64,000 bases of DNA from Pseudomonas sp. RC10 (GTDB taxonomy: Bacteria > Pseudomonadota > Gammaproteobacteria > Pseudomonadales > Pseudomonadaceae). Below are positions 44,809 through 54,248 of the stretch, in pieces. The notes below the pieces were generated by a model, which worked only from the letters and a program-made list of their open reading frames with translations, was not told the origin of the DNA and ran no database searches. Location of the stretch: contig NZ_CP151650.1 of assembly GCF_038397775.1 (NCBI RefSeq), positions 4,712,001-4,776,000 of the forward strand. The letters are read 5' to 3'. Position numbers and translations under genes: made by a program. Position 1 is the stretch's first letter. Each line of letters begins with the position of its first letter.

Positions 44809-45861
44809 TCAGCCCACCACGTCCCAGCGCAACGGCGTGCCGCGTTTGACGGCCTGGCGGGCGGTGCGGCCGAGGATGCGGTCGATGTGTTTGGGTGCGA
44901 GGCCCAGCCCCGGGCGGATCGCGCGGACGTTGTCTTTGCTGAACGCCTCCCCTTCGGCCACATCCTTGACGACGTAAAGCGACCGGCGGTAGACCAGCGA
45001 TTTCTGCTCAGCCTGGGTCGCGCCGTATTGCACATGGCCGAGCCCTTGCCAGGCGCGCTCCGTCTCTGTCACCAGACTGGCCATCTCGGCAGGTTCCAGC
45101 GAAAAACTGGCGTCCACCCCGCCGGCAGCCCGGTCGAGGGTGAAGTGTTTTTCGATGACCGTCGCGCCCATGGCCACCGCCGCCACCGACACGCCGACGC
45201 CCAGGGTGTGATCGGACAGCCCGACCTGACAGCCGAACAGGCTCGCCAAATGGGGAATGGTGCGAATGTGGCTGTTTTCGGGCGACGCCGGGTAGGTGCT
45301 GGTGCATTTGAGCAGCACCAGGTCCTGACACCCGGCCTCTCGGGCGGCGCGCACGGTTTCGTCGAGCTCGGCGATGCTGGCCATGCCCGTGGAAATGATC
45401 ATCGGCTTGCCGGTGGCCGCCACTTTGCGGATCAGCGGAAGGTCGGTGTTTTCAAAGCTGGCGATTTTGTACGCCGGGACGTCAAGACTTTCCAGAAAGT
45501 CCACGGCGGTTTCATCGAACGGCGTGGAGAACGCCAACAGCCCCAATTCCTTCGCCCGAGCGAAAATCGGCGCGTGCCATTCCCACGGCGTGTGGGCCTG
45601 TTCATACAACGCATACAACGAGGTTCCCGCCCACAGGCTGTTGGGGTCCTTGATGAAAAACTCACCCTCGGCAATGTCCAGCGTCATGGTGTCAGCGGTG
45701 TAGGTCTGCAACTTCAGCGCATGGGCGCCAGCGTTCGCGGCGGCCTCAACGATGCGCAACGCCTGCTCCAGCGACTGGTTATGGTTGCCGCTCATCTCCG
45801 CGATGATGAACGGCGGCGCGTCATGGCCAAGGGTTCTGGGGCCGATCTTGAAAGCCTTCAT
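44809..45861 (-). CDS. pseI: Pseudaminic acid synthase PseI
   Basis: 350-aa NeuB-family enzyme that condenses 2,4-diacetamido-2,4,6-trideoxy-L-altrose with phosphoenolpyruvate to give pseudaminic acid. N-terminal TIM barrel (FIIAEMSGNHNQSLEQALRI, HALKLQTY, IASFENTDLPLI, KCTSTYPAS, VGLSDHTLG) and C-terminal SAF antifreeze-like domain (SLYVVKDVAEGEAFSKDNVR). The MSGNHN segment is typical of PseI rather than of NeuB or LegI. The ATG at 45861 is used; an in-frame GTG 15 nt upstream is possible. 25 nt after pseG. Confidence 0.95.
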   Translation of the reverse strand: MKAFKIGPRTLGHDAPPFIIAEMSGNHNQSLEQALRIVEAAANAGAHALKLQTYTADTMTLDIAEGEFFIKDPNSLWAGTSLYALYEQAHTPWEWHAPIFARAKELGLLAFSTPFDETAVDFLESLDVPAYKIASFENTDLPLIRKVAATGKPMIISTGMASIAELDETVRAAREAGCQDLVLLKCTSTYPASPENSHIRTIPHLASLFGCQVGLSDHTLGVGVSVAAVAMGATVIEKHFTLDRAAGGVDASFSLEPAEMASLVTETERAWQGLGHVQYGATQAEQKSLVYRRSLYVVKDVAEGEAFSKDNVRAIRPGLGLAPKHIDRILGRTARQAVKRGTPLRWDVVG

Positions 45862-45886
45862 GGGTCGCTCACTCACTGAAAAAGGG

Positions 45887-46957
45887 TCATGGCCCGACAG
45901 CGCCGATCAGCGCGTCCGCCAGCCGTTGCGCGCCGCAGCCGTCCACCAGCGCCCGTGAGCGTTCAGCGAACGCCCGACGTTGCGGCGCGTCGTCGATCAG
46001 TCGGGCAATCGCCTCGACCAATCGCTGCGGTTCCAACTGCTCATGGGGGCCGAGGTAAAGGTGTATGCCCGCCTCGGCCAGCAGCTGTGCATTGAGCTGT
46101 TGATTGTTCGCCACCGAAATACAGATCGTCGGCAACCCCAGCGCGGCGCGCTCCCAGGTCGTGCCGCCGCCTGCGCCAATGAACAGGTCCGCCTGCTGCA
46201 TCCGCGCGAAAAAATCGTCGACCAGCGTCTGCACATGCCAGTTCGGGTGCGCCTCCGCCAGCGCGCTCATCGCGGCCCACTCGGGGTTATGCAGCCCGGC
46301 GACGACATCCACGTGCAGATCATCGAAGCCCTGTAATGCCACCAACGTGGCGTACACCTGACGGGCCGCATCGAAGCCGCCAAAGTTGACCAGCACCCGC
46401 TTCACCTTCGGTTTGATCACGATGGGCTGGCACTGGAATTCGTCACGCAACAGGGCGAACCGGGGGCCGAGAAACGTCTGGCAATCGCGGTCCACCCACT
46501 GGGCGTAAGCCCCCGGCACGGCGTGAGCGGAAAAATTCTGGTCGAGCAAGAGGTCCACGGCGTGGGGCCGATTGGCCAGGTCGTCGATGGCCATCAAGCG
46601 CCGGGCGAAACGCCGCGCCGCACGCTCCCACTGCGCATCCAGCCCGTAGTGATCGACGATCAGCCAATCGAAACGCGGCGCCTGCGCAACGGCATCGGCA
46701 AGGGCATTGACGTCGGCCTGCCATGGCAAGCGCGCCTCGATGCCCGCGCCACTCTGCTCGTGCGGATAACGCTCGGGTAAGCCGTGGGCGACGTAGCCTT
46801 GGTCACGCAGTCGTTGCAGCAAATGGCCGGGCAACGCCCGGCAGGCAAACACCACCTCGGCGCCGCCATTGCGCAGGACATTGGCCAGCGTCAGGCAGCG
46901 GGCGATGTGGCCGCTGCCAATGGCGATGGACGCGTCGGCGCGAATCAGCACTCTCAC
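45887..46957 (-). CDS. pseG: UDP-2,4-diacetamido-2,4,6-trideoxy-beta-L-altropyranose hydrolase PseG
   Basis: 356-aa MurG-like GT-B hydrolase that removes UDP in the pseudaminic acid route. N-terminal IRADASIAIGSGHIARCLTL contains the catalytic-region His (GSGHI), and the C-terminal half has FIGAGGGTTWERAALGLPTI for UDP binding. No GNAT domain is fused to it, so it does not supply the PseH step. Overlaps pseF by 4 nt. Confidence 0.94.
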   Translation of the reverse strand: MRVLIRADASIAIGSGHIARCLTLANVLRNGGAEVVFACRALPGHLLQRLRDQGYVAHGLPERYPHEQSGAGIEARLPWQADVNALADAVAQAPRFDWLIVDHYGLDAQWERAARRFARRLMAIDDLANRPHAVDLLLDQNFSAHAVPGAYAQWVDRDCQTFLGPRFALLRDEFQCQPIVIKPKVKRVLVNFGGFDAARQVYATLVALQGFDDLHVDVVAGLHNPEWAAMSALAEAHPNWHVQTLVDDFFARMQQADLFIGAGGGTTWERAALGLPTICISVANNQQLNAQLLAEAGIHLYLGPHEQLEPQRLVEAIARLIDDAPQRRAFAERSRALVDGCGAQRLADALIGAVGP

Positions 46958-47655
46958 GGCTCGATTTCCCCGCCCGCCTTCAGCGCCGCATAGAGGTATT
47001 CAGCGCGCAGCCAGTCTTCTTCGTCGTCGATGTCCTGGACCAGATGCCGAGGCAGGATCACCGGCAGGCTCAGGGGCGAAAACATCACGTCGCCTCGCAA
47101 CCACGCCTCACTGCGCCCCCAGTAAAACTGACCGGCATCTTGATACGCTGCTGGCAAATCCTGGGAGCGTACGTGGCGAAACTCGGGGTGCATGGCGTCG
47201 ACGCTGCCGTCATCGTTGAGCTTCAGGGCGCGTTGAACGGGGAATCCGAAACTGCACACCGAAAATGCAAAGGCCTTGTCCGGCGCCGCCTGCAACGCCT
47301 CGAACCCTTGACGCAAAAAGCGCGGCTGCAACAGCGGCGCCGTGGCGTAAATGCAGCAGGTGTAGTCGTAGCGCTGGTCCAGCGTGCGGATCGCGTGTTG
47401 CACCACCGGTCCGGTCCCGGTGAAGGCATCGGACAGCTCCGCCGGCCGCAGGAACGGCACCTCAGCGCCATGTTGACGCGCTACGTCGGCGATCTCTTCG
47501 TCGTCGGTGCTGACAACCACGCGGTCGAACAGGCCGCTTTTCAACGCAGCGCGAATCGAGCCGACGATCATCGGCTCGCCGTTGAACAGTTTCAGGTTCT
47601 TGCGCGGAATGCGCTGACTGCCGCCCCGGGCAGGAATCACGGCGAGCGCGGTCAT
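46954..47655 (-). CDS. pseF: Pseudaminic acid cytidylyltransferase PseF
   Basis: 233-aa CMP-sialate-synthetase-like enzyme that activates pseudaminic acid with CTP. N-terminal nucleotide motif AVIPARGGSQRIPRKNLK; later VVSTDDEEIADVA and CCIYATAPLLQP. Overlaps pseC and pseG by 4 nt on each side. CMP-pseudaminic acid is the donor for Maf-type transferases. Confidence 0.95.
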   Translation of the reverse strand: MTALAVIPARGGSQRIPRKNLKLFNGEPMIVGSIRAALKSGLFDRVVVSTDDEEIADVARQHGAEVPFLRPAELSDAFTGTGPVVQHAIRTLDQRYDYTCCIYATAPLLQPRFLRQGFEALQAAPDKAFAFSVCSFGFPVQRALKLNDDGSVDAMHPEFRHVRSQDLPAAYQDAGQFYWGRSEAWLRGDVMFSPLSLPVILPRHLVQDIDDEEDWLRAEYLYAALKAGGEIEP

Positions 47656-48830
47656 CGTTGCGGACCTTGACCGTCAGCGAGCAAACGCCGCAAGTGATCG
47701 ACCACGTAGTCCTGCTGCTCGTCGGTCATGGCCGGGTACATCGGCAGGCTGATGGCCTGGGCGTAATAAGCCTCGGCTTCGGGGAAATCACCGGGCCTGA
47801 AGCCTAGGTCGCGGTAATAAGGCTGCAAGTGGACCGGGATGTAATGCACGTTGACGCCGATGCCCGCTGCGCGCAGGCCTTCGAACACGACGCGATGGCT
47901 GACGCTCAAGCCCTCGGTCTGCACCCGCACGACATACAGATGCCACGCCGATTCGGCGTCGGGTTGAAGGGTCGGCAAGGTCAGCGGCAGATCGGCGAGC
48001 AGGGTTTGATACCGGGCCACCAGCGCACGACGGCGCGCCAGAAAACCCTCCAGTTTGTCCAGTTGCGAAAGGCCCAGCGCCGCCTGCATGTCGGTGATGC
48101 GGTAGTTGAACCCCAGTTCGACCTGCTGGTAATACCACGGGCCGTGGCTCGGTTCGTCCATCTGCGCCGGGTCGCGGGTCATGCCGTGGCTGCGCAGACG
48201 CCGCAAGTGCTCGGCCAGTTCGGGGCGGTTGGTCAGCACCAGCCCACCTTCGCCCGTGGTGACGATTTTCACCGGATGGAAGCTGAACACCGTCATGTCG
48301 GCGTATTCGCCGCAACCCACCGGGCGACCGGCGTAGCGGGCACCCACGGCGTGGGAGGCGTCTTCGATGACCACGAACCCATAGCGTCGCGACAGCTCGC
48401 GGATCGCCCGCATTTCACAGCTCTGTCCCGAAAACGCCACCGCCACCAGCACTTTCGGCAGCGTGCCTTCGCCTTCGGCGATCTTCAGTTTCTGCGCCAG
48501 CGCGTCGGCATCGAGGTTCCAGGTGTACGGGTCGATGTCGACGAAGTCCACATTAGCCCCGCAATAGCGACCGCAATTGGCCGAGGCCAAAAAGGTGTTG
48601 GGGCTGGTCCAGAGCCAGTCGCCCTCCCCCAATCCCGCCGCCAGACAAGCGATGTGCAGGGCCGCCGTGGCATTGCAGACCGCGACGCCAAAACCTGCCT
48701 CGCAGCGCGCCGCCATCGCCACTTCGAAGCGCTCAATGGTCGGCCCCTGGGTCAGCCAGTCCGATTTGAGCACCTCGACCACGGCGTCAATGTCCGCCTG
48801 ATCGAGGCTCTGACGGCCGTACGGAATCAT
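47652..48830 (-). CDS. pseC: UDP-4-amino-4,6-dideoxy-N-acetyl-beta-L-altrosamine transaminase PseC
   Basis: 392-aa DegT/DnrJ-type PLP aminotransferase acting on the 4-keto product of PseB. PLP lysine Lys188 in FSFHPVKIVTTGEGG, preceded by VIEDASHAVGARY. N-terminal MIPYGRQSLDQADIDAVVEV and length are typical of PseC. 4-nt overlaps with pseB and pseF. Confidence 0.95.
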   Translation of the reverse strand: MIPYGRQSLDQADIDAVVEVLKSDWLTQGPTIERFEVAMAARCEAGFGVAVCNATAALHIACLAAGLGEGDWLWTSPNTFLASANCGRYCGANVDFVDIDPYTWNLDADALAQKLKIAEGEGTLPKVLVAVAFSGQSCEMRAIRELSRRYGFVVIEDASHAVGARYAGRPVGCGEYADMTVFSFHPVKIVTTGEGGLVLTNRPELAEHLRRLRSHGMTRDPAQMDEPSHGPWYYQQVELGFNYRITDMQAALGLSQLDKLEGFLARRRALVARYQTLLADLPLTLPTLQPDAESAWHLYVVRVQTEGLSVSHRVVFEGLRAAGIGVNVHYIPVHLQPYYRDLGFRPGDFPEAEAYYAQAISLPMYPAMTDEQQDYVVDHLRRLLADGQGPQR

Positions 48831-49828
48831 GGCTGGATGTCGGCGTGCAGTTGGCTGATCTGTGCCACCGACATGAAGTCCGGGTTGGTGTCGGAGCGGT
48901 ATTCGAACTCATCGGCCACAGGGCGGCCCTTTTCACCGGTAGCGTCGGTGGTGAAATCGGTGTCCACGCTGTTGAAGCGAATCGACGGCACGATGGTGTA
49001 GTGATCCTTGAACTCCAGCGTCATGCGGGCGTCGTCCTGGGGCACCATCAGTTCGTGCAGTTTTTCACCCGGACGAATGCCCACCAGCTTGTGCGGCAGA
49101 TCAACCGCCATGGCCTTCGCGAGATCGACGATGTGCACCGACGGGATCTTCGGCACGAACACTTCGCCGCCGTGCATGCGCGCGAAGCTCTGCATCACGA
49201 AATCCACGCCGTGATCCAGGGTGATCCAGAAGCGGGTCATGCGCGGATCGGTGATCGGCAGTTCTGTGGCGCCCTCGGCGATCAGCTTCTTGAAGAACGG
49301 CACGATCGAGCCTCGGGACCCGGCAACGTTGCCATAGCGCACCACGGAAAAACGCGTCTGCTCTTCTCCGCCGATGTTGTTGGCGGCGACGAACAGTTTG
49401 TCCGAGAGCAGCTTGGTGGCGCCGTACAGGTTGATCGGGCTGGCCGCCTTGTCGGTGGACAGCGCGATGACTTTTTTCACCCCGTTGGCGATGGCCGCCG
49501 AGATGATGTTTTCCGCGCCATTGACGTTGGTGCGAATGAATTCGGTGGGGTTGTATTCCGCTGCGGGCACATGCTTGAGCGCCGCCGCATGAACCACGTA
49601 GTCGATGCCGCGCATGCCTTGGTGCAAGCGCTCGGCATCGCGCACGTCGCCGAGAAAATAGCGCATGCAGGGCGCATTGAATTCCTGCTGCATTTCGTAT
49701 TGCTTGAGCTCATCGCGGGAAAACACCACCACGCGCCGGGGCTGATAGCGCTCCAGCAGCGTGCGGATGAATACGCGACCGAACGAACCGGTCGCGCCCG
49801 AGATAAACACTGATTTGCCGTTGAACAT
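48827..49828 (-). CDS. pseB: UDP-N-acetylglucosamine 4,6-dehydratase (inverting) PseB
   Basis: 333-aa short-chain-type enzyme that starts the pseudaminic acid route. Rossmann motif SGATGSFG at residues 10-17, ALSTDKAASPINLYGATKLLSDK carries the Tyr-x-x-x-Lys pair (in two parts), and GNVAGSRGSIVPFF follows. The ATG at 49828 has AGGA 8 nt upstream and gives the family length. 23 nt after the large glycosyltransferase gene. Confidence 0.95.
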   Translation of the reverse strand: MFNGKSVFISGATGSFGRVFIRTLLERYQPRRVVVFSRDELKQYEMQQEFNAPCMRYFLGDVRDAERLHQGMRGIDYVVHAAALKHVPAAEYNPTEFIRTNVNGAENIISAAIANGVKKVIALSTDKAASPINLYGATKLLSDKLFVAANNIGGEEQTRFSVVRYGNVAGSRGSIVPFFKKLIAEGATELPITDPRMTRFWITLDHGVDFVMQSFARMHGGEVFVPKIPSVHIVDLAKAMAVDLPHKLVGIRPGEKLHELMVPQDDARMTLEFKDHYTIVPSIRFNSVDTDFTTDATGEKGRPVADEFEYRSDTNPDFMSVAQISQLHADIQP

Positions 49829-49851
49829 GACGATGTCCTTTACGTGATGCC

Positions 49852-52779
49852 CTAAGCGAGCAACTGCGCCCAATTCACCGGGGTCGGCGCTGCCAGGGTA
49901 AACCCTTTACCCGTCAGGGACAGGTTGCGGTTGTAGGCAAGGTCATGGGCGAACGAAGCGGCCCATTTGTCTTTGAGCGCCGCCAATGCGCCGGGCGCGT
50001 CAGGCACGGTGCCCGGATGAACGATCTGCACGTGAGGGGTCCACACGGTCAGGTAGCCCGCCTGGCCCACCTTCAGGCACAGGTCGACATCGGCAAAGCC
50101 TTGCGCGAACTGCGCTTCATCCAGACCACCGACGGCGTCAAACAGTTCTTTGCGCACCATCAGGCACGTCGCTGAAACGGCGCTGTAGTTCTGTTCTACC
50201 AGCAAGCGCTGCAAGTAGCCGTGGGCATTTTTCTCCTCGCCAACGAAGGGTGAACCCACGCCGCCGTTCATGCCCAGAATCAGTCCCGCCTGAGTCAGCT
50301 TGCCGGTGCTGTCGATCGATTTGGCGCCGACGATGCCCACCTCGGGCCGCAGGCCGCCGTTGAGCAACGTGCCCAGCCAGTTCGGGTTGACGATTTCAGC
50401 GTTGGCGGCCAGCAGCACCAGGTACTCGCCCTGGGCCTGACGGGCCGCCGCGTTGAGTTGCGCAGGCCCTGTGCGGTCACCATCGTCACGGATGACGCGC
50501 AGGCGGTTCGACGCTTTCTCGCGGCTGGCGAGCCAGTCCAGCATCGCGGCGCTGGTGCCTTGATGCACGGGCACCAACACTTCGTACGCGCTGTAGCGCG
50601 TGCGCTGCAGGATACTGGTGACCGAACGTTGCAAGGCGTCCAGGTCGTCAGCGCCATGCAGGATGATCGACACCTGCGGGCGTGCGCTGTGCTGATAATC
50701 GATCTGCAACGTGCCGGCCTCACCGAAGGTGACCAGCGCCTTGTAGCCGCGCGCGCCCAGATGACGGACCAGCGCCGTGCGCTCATGGGGGTTATCTGCC
50801 AGCTGCGGCGCGTCGCTGATCAGCAGCGGCTCGTCCAGATGGGCCAGACCGCCCAGGCCGCCCTGTTCGATGACTTTGAGCAGCAGGTCGAATTCCAGCG
50901 CGTTCTTGAAATCGGCGGAATAACCGCCCGCTTCGATGAACACCTCACGCCGGATCAGCCAGTGCCGGGCCATCCCGGTCGGCGACCCTTGCAGCAGGTC
51001 CAGGTTGACGCCCGGTCGGAACTGATGGATCAGCGCGCCGTTGGGCTGACGCAGGATTTCATCGGCGCACACCGCACGAATGCCGTCGGCGCCGAGCAAT
51101 TCCAGGCCCGCCCGCAACAGGCCGGACGCGGTGAACTGATCGCCGACTTCAGCGAGCATGACCCAGTCGCTGGTCATCTGGCGCACGGCCTGATTGAGTT
51201 TGTCGACGTAGTTGCTGGCGCTGACCTTGACGAAATGCAGCGTGTTGCTGAAGGTCGTCGACGTTGGCGGCTCGGCGGTGGTGAACACGACCACGCGAAA
51301 GGCCTTGTTGTGCCCTTCGACCAGGCTGTCGAGCGTCACTTGCAGCTTGTCCATGTCGCTTTCCAGGTCCAGCAACAGCAGACCGAACACGGGCCCGCCA
51401 TCTTTCTCGGCCAGGTACCGACCAATCGCCGACGCTTCAGCGGCGTCAGGGTTACGGGCTGGGAGCCAGTTCAGAAGCTTGCCCGAGGGCATCGCCTCAA
51501 GCCGGCGAAGGCTGTCGTAGTCAGGGGCTGCCGCGAGCCGTTCGGCCCAGGCGTTCATCAACGGTGCCTCCTCGGCGTCCTGCTCGGTCAGCAGTTGCGC
51601 CAGGCGCTTGACCACACGCCGGTTGAACGCGTTCAGGTCCATCGCGGCCCACAGGCGGTTGATCACGGTTTCCGGCACATCGTTGGCGTGGGTAGCCAAC
51701 AGCGCTTCCTGACGCACCCAGATGCCTTCGAGTTCGGCCAGTTGCACATACCCGGCAGGCATGGCGTGCAACAGGAATTCCTGAGCCGTCAGCTGATCGA
51801 AAAAGGCCTGGTTGTAGAACGGCATTTCTACGTATTGATGCGGGCCGAACAGACGCGTTGGCTGGCCTTTGAAGTCGGTCCACGTGGAGTCAAATATGAG
51901 CTCGGCAGTCAGCGATTTGCGGGTGCGGAGGCATTCGGCAAACGCCTCAAAACTCTCCAGCGTGGCGTCCTTCACCTCTTGGGCACTGACACCGAACAAC
52001 GGTGCAGCGACACCGCTCAGAAAACCTGCAAACGCATCACGCTCGGCAACCGTCGCGGCGTCCACACCGGCAAGCTTGGTATAGATCTCGGTGTTGTGCT
52101 CCGAGCCGCCGATGTTGATTTCGCGTACGACGTAGGGAATCGGCAACACTCGGGCCTTGGCTCGGGCCAGCAAATAGTAGACATGACCCACTTCCTGCCA
52201 TTCGAAAGCCACCCCGGCCGGGAGCGTCTCGTACCAGTCGCGGAGCAACGAGGTGCGGGTCACGGCGTAGAACGGCGGCAGGTACTGACTCACGTAGTCA
52301 TGGATACGCGTCAGACCCTGCTCACTGTCGTAGTCCTCTTGAACCTTCTTGTCCCGGCGCAGGTACCGAACCTTATTGCCATGGGAGGAATACATCAGGC
52401 AGTAGCCGTGGCAAATGCCGTAGTCCTGGTGATCCTGCAGAAACGCAACGCTGTCGTTGATCGCGGAGGGCAGGATGAAATCGTCGTCGGCGGCGAACAG
52501 CATGTACGGGGTGCTGACCAAATTGACCCCGTGGATCAGCTTGGATTGAATCCCCCAGTAGGCGTATTGCGGCAGGTGCAGGTAATCGACTTGCGGGAAC
52601 TGCTCCTCAATGCCTTCTGCGGCGTCGGTCGAAGAGTCCAGGACCATGATGCGGCAAGGCAGCGTTGCGTAATACTGCAACGCCCTGCGCAAGAACGCAG
52701 GGCGATTGTGCGTAATCAGGACAAGGGTGAGTAACTCATGCATTTGCACAGAGGGGGTCATACGTTCATTACCTTTCAT
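49852..52779 (-). CDS. Large multidomain glycosyltransferase, probable flagellin glycosyltransferase (Fgt2-like)
   Basis: 975-aa protein with three GT-A/GT2-like parts. The N-terminal unit (residues 15-270) has a clear DXD site D98-D100 (FAADDDFILP). A central part (about 440-680) and a C-terminal GT2-like part (about 690-930: VSIILHGADDLDALQRSVTS, ADVDLCLKVGQAGYLTVWTP) resemble those of the 1199-aa protein at 59475 and look catalytically degenerate (LAANAE where a DXD is expected). It lacks the last GT-B part of that protein. It sits between the two nucleotide-sugar sets, so its donor could be either sugar. GAGGA precedes the ATG. Confidence 0.88.
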   Translation of the reverse strand: MKGNERMTPSVQMHELLTLVLITHNRPAFLRRALQYYATLPCRIMVLDSSTDAAEGIEEQFPQVDYLHLPQYAYWGIQSKLIHGVNLVSTPYMLFAADDDFILPSAINDSVAFLQDHQDYGICHGYCLMYSSHGNKVRYLRRDKKVQEDYDSEQGLTRIHDYVSQYLPPFYAVTRTSLLRDWYETLPAGVAFEWQEVGHVYYLLARAKARVLPIPYVVREINIGGSEHNTEIYTKLAGVDAATVAERDAFAGFLSGVAAPLFGVSAQEVKDATLESFEAFAECLRTRKSLTAELIFDSTWTDFKGQPTRLFGPHQYVEMPFYNQAFFDQLTAQEFLLHAMPAGYVQLAELEGIWVRQEALLATHANDVPETVINRLWAAMDLNAFNRRVVKRLAQLLTEQDAEEAPLMNAWAERLAAAPDYDSLRRLEAMPSGKLLNWLPARNPDAAEASAIGRYLAEKDGGPVFGLLLLDLESDMDKLQVTLDSLVEGHNKAFRVVVFTTAEPPTSTTFSNTLHFVKVSASNYVDKLNQAVRQMTSDWVMLAEVGDQFTASGLLRAGLELLGADGIRAVCADEILRQPNGALIHQFRPGVNLDLLQGSPTGMARHWLIRREVFIEAGGYSADFKNALEFDLLLKVIEQGGLGGLAHLDEPLLISDAPQLADNPHERTALVRHLGARGYKALVTFGEAGTLQIDYQHSARPQVSIILHGADDLDALQRSVTSILQRTRYSAYEVLVPVHQGTSAAMLDWLASREKASNRLRVIRDDGDRTGPAQLNAAARQAQGEYLVLLAANAEIVNPNWLGTLLNGGLRPEVGIVGAKSIDSTGKLTQAGLILGMNGGVGSPFVGEEKNAHGYLQRLLVEQNYSAVSATCLMVRKELFDAVGGLDEAQFAQGFADVDLCLKVGQAGYLTVWTPHVQIVHPGTVPDAPGALAALKDKWAASFAHDLAYNRNLSLTGKGFTLAAPTPVNWAQLLA

Positions 52780-52830
52780 GCTGTTTCCTCACCCGCCCTG
52801 TTTATCTGCGGACGATGGGACTCGGTAGAC

Positions 52831-53559
52831 TTAGCGAATTCGACGCAGATAACCGTCCGGCGCAACGGTGATCAATAACTTGCTGTGGATCGATGCGTCG
52901 ATTTCGAAATCCGGATTTTCCTTGAGGTAAGCCCACACCGCCGTCTTCGGATTGTTGCCTACACCCCAAGGGCGATCAGGGAAAGCATCCTCCGCCATGT
53001 CCTCGACCACCGTGTCCATGACGACGCAATACCCGCCGACCGTGACGAGCGGTGCGTATGCTCGCAGTTCTTCAAGCACGTGGTCGTGAGTGTGGTTGGA
53101 ATCCAGAACGACCAATACTTTCAAACCATCGACGCGCGTCTTGACCTGTTCCACCACATCAGCGGCGATACTCGACCCTTGAATCAGGTGAATGCGCTTA
53201 CTCATCGGGTGAGCTTCGATGGCTTCGCGGTTGTGTTTGCGTATGTCGATGTCGATACCGATGACTTCGCCATGCCCCATCAACTCCAGGAGCGAAGCGT
53301 AATAAATGATCGAGCCGCCATGAGCCACGCCGGTTTCAATGATGACGTCAGGACGCAGCGACCAGATGATTTCCTGCATCGCAATCATGTCCTGGGGGAA
53401 CTGAATAATGGGCCGCCCCATCCAGCTGAAGTTGTACGTGTATTTATGCGGTGCCGTTTCACCGACCCACCCCAGCGATTTTTTCTGAATATCCTGATCC
53501 TGTGTCAAACGCTCGATATTCTGGCGGACTTCTTCGCGAAACTGCTCATGAGGATTCAT
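52831..53559 (-). CDS. CmcI-like (cephalosporin hydroxylase family) methyltransferase
   Basis: 242-aa class I SAM-dependent enzyme of the CmcI/rhamnosyl O-methyltransferase family, despite the historical hydroxylase name. SAM-binding IIETGVAHGGSIIYYASLLE (about residues 74-93), VIGIDIDIRKHN and VVLDSNHTHDHVLEELRAYA. It probably O-methylates a sugar hydroxyl or the acyl group. 4-nt overlap with the acyltransferase upstream. GC content looks lower than that of the pse genes by eye. Confidence 0.82.
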   Translation of the reverse strand: MNPHEQFREEVRQNIERLTQDQDIQKKSLGWVGETAPHKYTYNFSWMGRPIIQFPQDMIAMQEIIWSLRPDVIIETGVAHGGSIIYYASLLELMGHGEVIGIDIDIRKHNREAIEAHPMSKRIHLIQGSSIAADVVEQVKTRVDGLKVLVVLDSNHTHDHVLEELRAYAPLVTVGGYCVVMDTVVEDMAEDAFPDRPWGVGNNPKTAVWAYLKENPDFEIDASIHSKLLITVAPDGYLRRIR

Positions 53560-54248
53560 TGATGACTCCGACCTGTAGCCATGGATTGCAGAACCCGTCC
53601 ATTGTCATAGACAGGCGACTGGGTTCTGATAATTCTTGCGGGACTTCCTACGACAACCGAGTAGTCCGGAACATCTTTGGTCACAACGGCTCCGGCACCG
53701 ATGGTGACCCATTTGCCTATATTCACGCGCGGTAAAATCGTGGCATGCGTTCCGATGAACGTGCCGTCGCCGATCGTGCAACACCCCGAGACACTGACCC
53801 CGTGGGCGATGAATACCGAATCGCCGATGCGGGTCTCATGGCCGATCAGGCTGCCAATATGGATGCTGCTGTTGTCCCCGATACTGACTTCTGCCTGAAG
53901 GATGACGCCTTCTTGAATGTAGTTACCAAGCCCGATGTGAGTCATGGTAAGGTCCACGGAAGGATGGATGAAATTGCTCAGCACGCCTCCCTCACTCACG
54001 ATGACGCGGGTCGTTTCATAACGGACTTGCGTGCTACCGGTGATCAGGTTGACGAAGGCTGCGCTCGGCCCTTTCAAGGTGGCGACCTTCTCCAGTCCAC
54101 CCAACACCGGGAATCCATAGAAGGGCTTTTCGTGTTTGGTGGCGTCGTTATCCAACAGCGCGAATTCGATGTTCGCGGTGGATCGCTGAATGGCCCTGAT
54201 CATCCGAATGGTTTCCGGATTGGCGGCACCTAAGAGGTAGACGATCAT
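53556..54248 (-). CDS. PglD/NeuD-like sugar acyltransferase
   Basis: 230-aa trimeric left-handed beta-helix enzyme. A Rossmann-like N-terminal part (VYLLGAANPETIRMIRAI) is followed by hexapeptide repeats (about 85-215: SIGDNSSIHIGSLIGHETRI, FIAHGVSVSGCCTIGDGTFI), with a His in the catalytic position of PglD (FIAHGVSVSG). Such enzymes N- or O-acylate 4-amino-4,6-dideoxy nucleotide sugars. Its ATG overlaps the aminotransferase stop by 4 nt, making its product the likely substrate. AAGGAG precedes the start. Confidence 0.85.
   Translation of the reverse strand: MIVYLLGAANPETIRMIRAIQRSTANIEFALLDNDATKHEKPFYGFPVLGGLEKVATLKGPSAAFVNLITGSTQVRYETTRVIVSEGGVLSNFIHPSVDLTMTHIGLGNYIQEGVILQAEVSIGDNSSIHIGSLIGHETRIGDSVFIAHGVSVSGCCTIGDGTFIGTHATILPRVNIGKWVTIGAGAVVTKDVPDYSVVVGSPARIIRTQSPVYDNGRVLQSMATGRSHQ

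Noticed and set aside
45887..46957. PseG fused to the missing PseH acetyltransferase
   Set aside because: The protein is accounted for by the two GT-B halves of PseG; no GNAT motif is left over at either end.
50458..52734. Plus-strand open frame of 758 aa, and other long plus-strand frames (for example 60321-62219 and 19414-21372)
   Set aside because: They are antisense shadows of well-supported minus-strand genes in high-GC DNA, with His/Arg/Gln-rich composition and no domains.
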